A program made the position numbers and the translations under genes. From the NCBI GenBank assembly GCA_004298725.1, contig SCQA01000126.1, forward strand, positions 1 through 10,441: a DNA stretch of 10,441 bases, given 5' to 3'. Shown piece after piece: positions 7,211 to 10,441 of this stretch; positions within the stretch are counted from its first letter, which is position 1, and every line of letters begins with the position of its first letter. The notes under the pieces were generated by a model that ran no database searches, had not been told where the DNA came from, and saw only the letters and a list, made by a program, of their open reading frames with translations. The DNA is from a bacterium (GTDB taxonomy: Bacteria; Desulfobacterota; GWC2-55-46).

Positions 7211-7480
7211 ATGAGCGTTTTAGGTTTATTCATAATCTTAGGCGTCTTTATCGCGTTGATAATAGTTTACAGGAACGCGGGCAGATTCATAAAAAAACTG
7301 CCGCCTAAGACAGTCAAGACCGTCAACTGGATTGCCTTTACAGAGGCCGCGCTTTCAGGCGTAGCGTGGTTCATATTCAACGACGTCATATTCATGTTCT
7401 TGTGCTTTGCCGGGGTTGTGGTTTATTTTCTATTCTACGACTACGATAAAACGGAAGAACCAGAACACAAAAGCGTCTAA
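7211..7480 (+). CDS. Small hydrophobic membrane protein, unknown function
   Basis: An 89-residue protein not recognised as any named family. It has three likely membrane segments: about 3-20 (very Ile/Leu/Val rich), about 38-56 and about 58-76. A basic loop between the first two (RNAGRFIKKLPPKTVK, 21-36) suggests this loop faces the cytoplasm. The tail is short and charged (DYDKTEEPEHKSV). The start is supported by AGGAAG (7198-7203), seven bases before the ATG. It follows mtnA on the same strand, after a hairpin that lacks a plus-strand T-tract, so it may be the last gene of the run that begins at 1847. Good ribosome site, sensible topology and base usage like its neighbours argue for a real gene. 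Confidence 0.7.
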   Translation: MSVLGLFIILGVFIALIIVYRNAGRFIKKLPPKTVKTVNWIAFTEAALSGVAWFIFNDVIFMFLCFAGVVVYFLFYDYDKTEEPEHKSV

Positions 7481-7487
7481 CCGACAA

Positions 7488-7500
7488 GGAACAAAGTTCC
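7488..7500. repeat. Short perfect hairpin after the small membrane gene
   Basis: GGAAC and GTTCC flank an AAA loop, eight bases after the stop codon at 7480. The stem is 5 bp with no T-tract on either side. It is at most a weak 3'-end structure. Confidence 0.25.
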
Positions 7501-7521
7501 GGCAGATTAAGCTTAAGCTGA

Positions 7522-7580
7522 GTTATCCCGCATCAAATGCGGAATAACCTCCGCGTAACCCAGCATTTTAATTTCCACAA
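7522..7580. repeat. REP-like intergenic palindrome
   Basis: A 12-position stem (7522-7533 with 7537-7548, one mismatch) closes a 3-base loop built around CCGCAT/ATGCGG with GTTAT/ATAAC ends. Downstream, at about 7559-7580, a CCAGCATTTTAATTT stretch is followed by GAATGACG. From memory, this two-part layout resembles the dispersed intergenic palindromes of the TCATTCCCGC...GCGGGAATGA type common in many proteobacterial and Nitrospirota genomes, here degenerate. It occupies the gap between two convergent genes, a usual place for such elements. Only one copy is visible, so the family assignment is inference. A longer imperfect pairing of CGCCGG (7578-7583) with CCGGCG (7625-7630) lies to its right. 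Confidence 0.5.
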
Positions 7581-7636
7581 GAATGACGCCGGCCGCTCGC
7601 CGCTAATCACCTGCCTTTCGTCACCCGGCGAAACGG

Positions 7637-8059
7637 CTACAACATCAAAACACGCAAATCATCAAGCGCGCTTACCATGTTTCGCACAAGCGCGCCGCTA
7701 TCTTTAAATTCAATAAGCTCCGCAAAAGTGCACCAGCCGAACCCTGAAAATTTTTCTTTTTCAAGAAGACGCGGCGCGCCTTCCGCTATATCGCAAAGAT
7801 ACATATGAACCTGAAAATCACCCTCCGGCGAATCAGTCTCAAATACGCCAAAGGGCCTAAGGTTTGATACGCTGACGCCAAGTTCCTCAATAACCTCCCT
7901 TTTAACGGCACAGTCAATAGCTTCACCAGCATGAACCTTGCCGCCCGGAGGCTCCGCGCGAAGCAGACCGTGTTTTATGTTGTGCAGAATCAGTATGCGC
8001 CCGTTCTCTATTATAATTGCGGCTACAAGGTCTCTTTTCACGCCGCTATTATTATCCAA
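7637..8059 (-). CDS. Nudix hydrolase (MutT-like)
   Basis: A 140-residue protein of the usual single-domain Nudix length that hydrolyses a nucleoside diphosphate linked to some group X. The Nudix box is complete at residues 40-62 and fits GX5EX7REUXEEXGU exactly, with REVIEELGV at 54-62; its glutamates bind the catalytic metal. An EPPGGK lead-in precedes the box. The substrate cannot be told from this; it could be house-cleaning of oxidised or surplus nucleotides. The start is TTG at 8059, with a weak GATGAG five bases upstream. An in-frame TGA lies just before it, so no longer start is possible. GTG at 8041 (residue 7) is the only other early candidate, and it lacks a ribosome site. It is convergent with the small membrane protein gene and divergent from the kinase gene. 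No good promoter was found on the minus strand in the 79-base divergent gap. Confidence 0.88.
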   Translation of the reverse strand: MDNNSGVKRDLVAAIIIENGRILILHNIKHGLLRAEPPGGKVHAGEAIDCAVKREVIEELGVSVSNLRPFGVFETDSPEGDFQVHMYLCDIAEGAPRLLEKEKFSGFGWCTFAELIEFKDSGALVRNMVSALDDLRVLML

Positions 8060-8090
8060 TAAAGCTCATCGGTCAACTTTTTCATTTCAG

Positions 8091-8119
8091 TTGCCTTTAT
8101 TTTAACGGCCTGATATACT
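8091..8119 (+). promoter_or_regulatory. Sigma-70 promoter for the kinase/regulator pair
   Basis: TTGCCT (8091-8096, four of six -35 matches), a 17-base spacer and TATACT (8114-8119, five of six -10 matches) predict a start near 8126. The leader is then about 13 bases, with AGG (8131-8133) five bases before the ATG at 8139. A small palindrome, GCCTA/TAGGC (8120-8134), overlaps the predicted start and could be an operator, though 5-bp arms are weak evidence. Confidence 0.7.
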
Positions 8120-8138
8120 GCCTATTATTTAGGCAGAT

Positions 8139-9242
8139 ATGAAAGACACCTCAAAAACCGCTTGCCAGACCTCATACGAAGATATTGTCGAAGGCCTTGC
8201 CGAAGGCGTCGTCGCGGTTGACGGCGCGCTGACGGTGCGCGTCTTTAACCAATCCGCTGAAAAAATCTGCGAAATGGCGCGCACCGCCGTCATTGGCAAA
8301 CCCGCCTCCACTCTCTTCAGCAAAGACAGCAAACTCGCTGAAATGCTCGCCAAAACCCTTGATGAAGGGCGGCTCTTTGCCGAATATGAAGAGACGCTTC
8401 AAAGAAGGTTTTCCGGCCCCCTTCCCGTAGGCATCACCACGAGCCAGATATTCGATCACTCAGGCGCGGTTTCAGGCGCGGTGGCGTTAATAAAAGACCT
8501 TTCAGGAATAAAATCGCTTGAGGCAGGGTCTCTGAGAAAAGACAGGCTTGCGTACATCGGCACGTTCGCCGCCAGCCTCGCCCACGAAATAAAAAACCCG
8601 CTTAGCGGCATTAGGGGCGCGGCGCAACTGCTGTCGAAAAAAATAAAAGATGAAAAACTCGGCGAATACACCGGCATAATAATAAAAGAAGCCGACAGGC
8701 TTGACAGAATCCTCTGCGGCATGCTCGACTTCGCGCGTCCGGCAAAACTTACAAAGAAAAGCGTTAACATACACAAGGCGCTTGATACGGTCGTTTTTCT
8801 CACCGGAGACGGCCTGCTTCCTGATGCGATAAAGCGCGACTACGACCCGTCGCTTCCTCTGGTATCAGCCGATGAAGGCCAGCTTACTCAAGTATTTTTA
8901 AACCTCGTAAAAAACGCCAAAGAAGCAATTAGAAAAGACAAGGACGGCTCGATACGAATCATCACGCGAATGGCAACCGAGTTTCACCTTATTGACACGG
9001 GCTCGATTGGCGGAAAGATGGCGCTTGTGGAAATAAAAGACAACGGCTCGGGCATAAAGCCGGATGAACTTGAAAAGATATTTACGCCGTTCTTTACCAC
9101 CAAACCTGGCGGAAGCGGCCTTGGCATGGCAATTTCGCTTAAAATCATAAAAGAACACAACGGGTTTTTAAAAATAGATTCAACGCCCGGCATTGGCACT
9201 ACAATATCAGTCTATCTGCCGATAGCCGCCGAGCAAGGGTAA
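8139..9242 (+). CDS. Soluble PAS histidine kinase, NtrB-type
   Basis: Sensor kinase of 367 residues without membrane segments or signal peptide, so it senses a cytoplasmic cue. A PAS domain covers about 13-125 (GVVAVDGALTVRVFNQSAEKI at its start). The HisKA domain is about 137-203, with the phospho-accepting His149 in LAHEIKNPLSGIRG. The ATPase domain is about 245-363: N-box NLVKNAKEAI (255-264), DNGSGI (301-306), FTPFFTTK (315-322) and GGSGLGMAI (324-332). All catalytic boxes are intact. The size, the single PAS and the HEIKNPL motif match NtrB/GlnL-like kinases. It ends six bases before an NtrC-type regulator, its certain partner by context. No glnA, glnB or transporter gene is in view, so a nitrogen role is not shown; many such pairs control other processes. 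The start has AGG five bases upstream and a sigma-70 promoter. Confidence 0.9.
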   Translation: MKDTSKTACQTSYEDIVEGLAEGVVAVDGALTVRVFNQSAEKICEMARTAVIGKPASTLFSKDSKLAEMLAKTLDEGRLFAEYEETLQRRFSGPLPVGITTSQIFDHSGAVSGAVALIKDLSGIKSLEAGSLRKDRLAYIGTFAASLAHEIKNPLSGIRGAAQLLSKKIKDEKLGEYTGIIIKEADRLDRILCGMLDFARPAKLTKKSVNIHKALDTVVFLTGDGLLPDAIKRDYDPSLPLVSADEGQLTQVFLNLVKNAKEAIRKDKDGSIRIITRMATEFHLIDTGSIGGKMALVEIKDNGSGIKPDELEKIFTPFFTTKPGGSGLGMAISLKIIKEHNGFLKIDSTPGIGTTISVYLPIAAEQG

Positions 9243-9248
9243 TTCAAC

Positions 9249-10441
9249 ATGAATGCGTTAAAAGTAATCATAGCAGACGACGATGAAAGCATCCTCTGGG
9301 TGCTTGAGCGGTTTTTCGCTGACAAGAAGATTATTGCGCTTAAAGCGGCTGACGGCGTAGCCGCCGTTAATCTCCTTAAAACATCCGGCGCGCGCCTTGC
9401 CGTGGTTGACATAAACATGCCCGGCAAAGACGGCCTTGAAGTCATAAAAGAAGCCCGCAAAGCCGGATGCGTTGCCGAGTTTATCGTAATGACCGCCGAG
9501 TCCACCATGACTAACGCCGTAGAGGCCGTGAAAGCGGGCGCGTTCGACTACATTACAAAACCGTTTGATCTTGACGAGCTTACCGTAACCGTTGACCGCG
9601 CGCTTGAAAACGTGCAACTCAGGGAAAAGGTCGCTACGCTCAGCGAACGCCTGAAAGAAAAACTCGCCGTTGAAACCGTATTCATCGGTAAAAGCAAGGC
9701 CGTTCAAACAGTATTCAAAACAGCCGCCAAGGTTGCGCCCAAAGACGTAACCGTGCTGATACTCGGCCCGTCCGGCACCGGCAAAGAACTGCTTGCCAAG
9801 CTTATACACGCCAACAGCCCAAGACACGCCGGCCCGTTTATAGCGGTAAACTCAGCCGCCGTGCCGCGCGACCTCATGGAAAGCGAACTCTTCGGTTTTG
9901 AAAAAGGCGCTTTCACGGGCGCGGTAGAGGCTAAAAAGGGCAAATTCGAACTTGCCGACAAAGGCACGCTGTTTCTTGACGAAATCGGCGATATGGCGCT
10001 TGACCTTCAGGCGCGGCTTTTAAGGGTTATTCAAGAAAAAGAATTCTACCGCGTAGGCGGCAAAGAAACGGTTAAGGTTGACGTAAGAATAATAACCGCT
10101 ACCAATCAAAACCTCGACAAAGCCGTGGCTGAGAAGCGATTTCGCGAGGACCTTCTTTACAGAATAAACGGCGTGACGCTGGAGCTTCCTGCGCTAAGGG
10201 AGCGCAGAACGGACATACCTCTGCTTGCCGCCCACTTCATAGAAAAATTCTCAAACGAATTCAACACGGGCTCGCGCGCCATTTCGCAAAAGGCGCTTGA
10301 CGCACTCGAGGCCTACCACTGGCCTGGCAACGTACGCGAGCTTGAAAATATCATACGGCGCGCGCTTCTTCTTTCGCCTAATTCCGTGCTTACCCCCTCA
10401 GATTTAAACCTGCCGGAGGCGCGGCAAAAAAACGACTCGCT
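9249..10441 (+). CDS. NtrC-type sigma-54 response regulator (3'-truncated)
   Basis: The first 397 residues are visible and the gene runs off the window. The receiver domain (about 4-118) has the acidic pocket D10-D12, the phospho-acceptor Asp54 in VVDINMPGKDG, Thr82 and Lys104 in TKPF. A predicted coiled linker (about 118-142) leads to the AAA+ domain (about 143-375). That domain has Walker A GPSGTGKE (173-180), the sigma-54-contacting GAFTGA loop (220-225), Walker B LFLDEIGDM (241-249), FREDLLYRIN (298-307) and the sensor II region HWPGNVRELEN (357-367). The C-terminal Fis-type DNA-binding helix is cut off. It activates sigma-54 RNA polymerase by ATP-driven open-complex formation after phosphorylation by the kinase encoded just upstream. 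AAGGG (9234-9238) lies about ten bases before the ATG. Intact GAFTGA and Walker motifs indicate a working activator. Targets cannot be named: no sigma-54 promoter was recognised in the window. Confidence 0.93.
   Translation, partial: MNALKVIIADDDESILWVLERFFADKKIIALKAADGVAAVNLLKTSGARLAVVDINMPGKDGLEVIKEARKAGCVAEFIVMTAESTMTNAVEAVKAGAFDYITKPFDLDELTVTVDRALENVQLREKVATLSERLKEKLAVETVFIGKSKAVQTVFKTAAKVAPKDVTVLILGPSGTGKELLAKLIHANSPRHAGPFIAVNSAAVPRDLMESELFGFEKGAFTGAVEAKKGKFELADKGTLFLDEIGDMALDLQARLLRVIQEKEFYRVGGKETVKVDVRIITATNQNLDKAVAEKRFREDLLYRINGVTLELPALRERRTDIPLLAAHFIEKFSNEFNTGSRAISQKALDALEAYHWPGNVRELENIIRRALLLSPNSVLTPSDLNLPEARQKNDS

Noticed and set aside
1538..7780. Four copies of the rare 8-mer GGCGCGCC (1538, 5103, 6245, 7773)
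   Set aside because: Well above random expectation, but all four encode Gly-Ala-Pro in their genes with the preferred codons GGC and GCG, so codon choice explains them.
244..9967. Many open frames on the opposite strand or in other frames inside the named genes, such as 4976-5419, 8456-8803 and 9258-9827
   Set aside because: They lie wholly within strongly supported genes, lack recognisable motifs or ribosome sites, and arise from the third-position base usage of the real genes.

Overview
The window looks like chromosomal DNA from an uncultured or little-studied Gram-negative bacterium with an anaerobe-like gene set. The Gram-negative call rests on a signal-peptide-bearing MltD-type lytic transglycosylase. 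The anaerobic lean rests on two radical SAM enzymes and a molybdenum cofactor gene. An NtrC-class activator with an intact GAFTGA motif implies a sigma-54 regulon. Base composition is moderate by eye, with frequent ATA (Ile) and AGG/AGA (Arg) codons beside GGC and GCG. Together these would suit Nitrospirota, Desulfobacterota or a related candidate lineage. This placement is inference; there is no rRNA or marker gene here to settle it.

Layout, left to right. (1) A 5'-truncated gene (2-1666, +) for a radical SAM enzyme resembling archaeal tetraether lipid synthase (Tes)/MJ0619. (2) A 180-base gap holding a 24-position inverted repeat, a likely intrinsic terminator and a textbook sigma-70 promoter. 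(3) A closely spaced run on +: cobalamin-type radical SAM protein (1847-3340), MltD-like lytic transglycosylase (3369-4802), MoeA (4809-6050) and MtnA (6110-7147). After a strong hairpin comes a small membrane protein (7211-7480). (4) A 156-base gap with a REP-like palindrome. (5) A Nudix hydrolase on the minus strand (7637-8059, TTG start). (6) Divergent from it, a second well-formed sigma-70 promoter driving a cytoplasmic PAS/histidine kinase (8139-9242) and an NtrC-type response regulator (9249 to the window edge, truncated).

The clearest functional unit is the kinase/regulator pair: a soluble sensor hands phosphate to a sigma-54 activator. The 1847-7480 run is probably co-transcribed from the promoter at 1791-1819, but its products (unknown radical SAM product, cell-wall turnover, molybdopterin, methylthioribose or deoxyribose salvage) do not form an obvious pathway. 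One speculative link is that MtnA may help salvage 5'-deoxyadenosine released by radical SAM enzymes. I see no CRISPR, phage, transposase, toxin-antitoxin or RNA gene, and nothing that makes a convincing undescribed system. The most interesting items are the Tes-like enzyme in a probable bacterium, the orphan cobalamin radical SAM enzyme, and the intergenic repeats.
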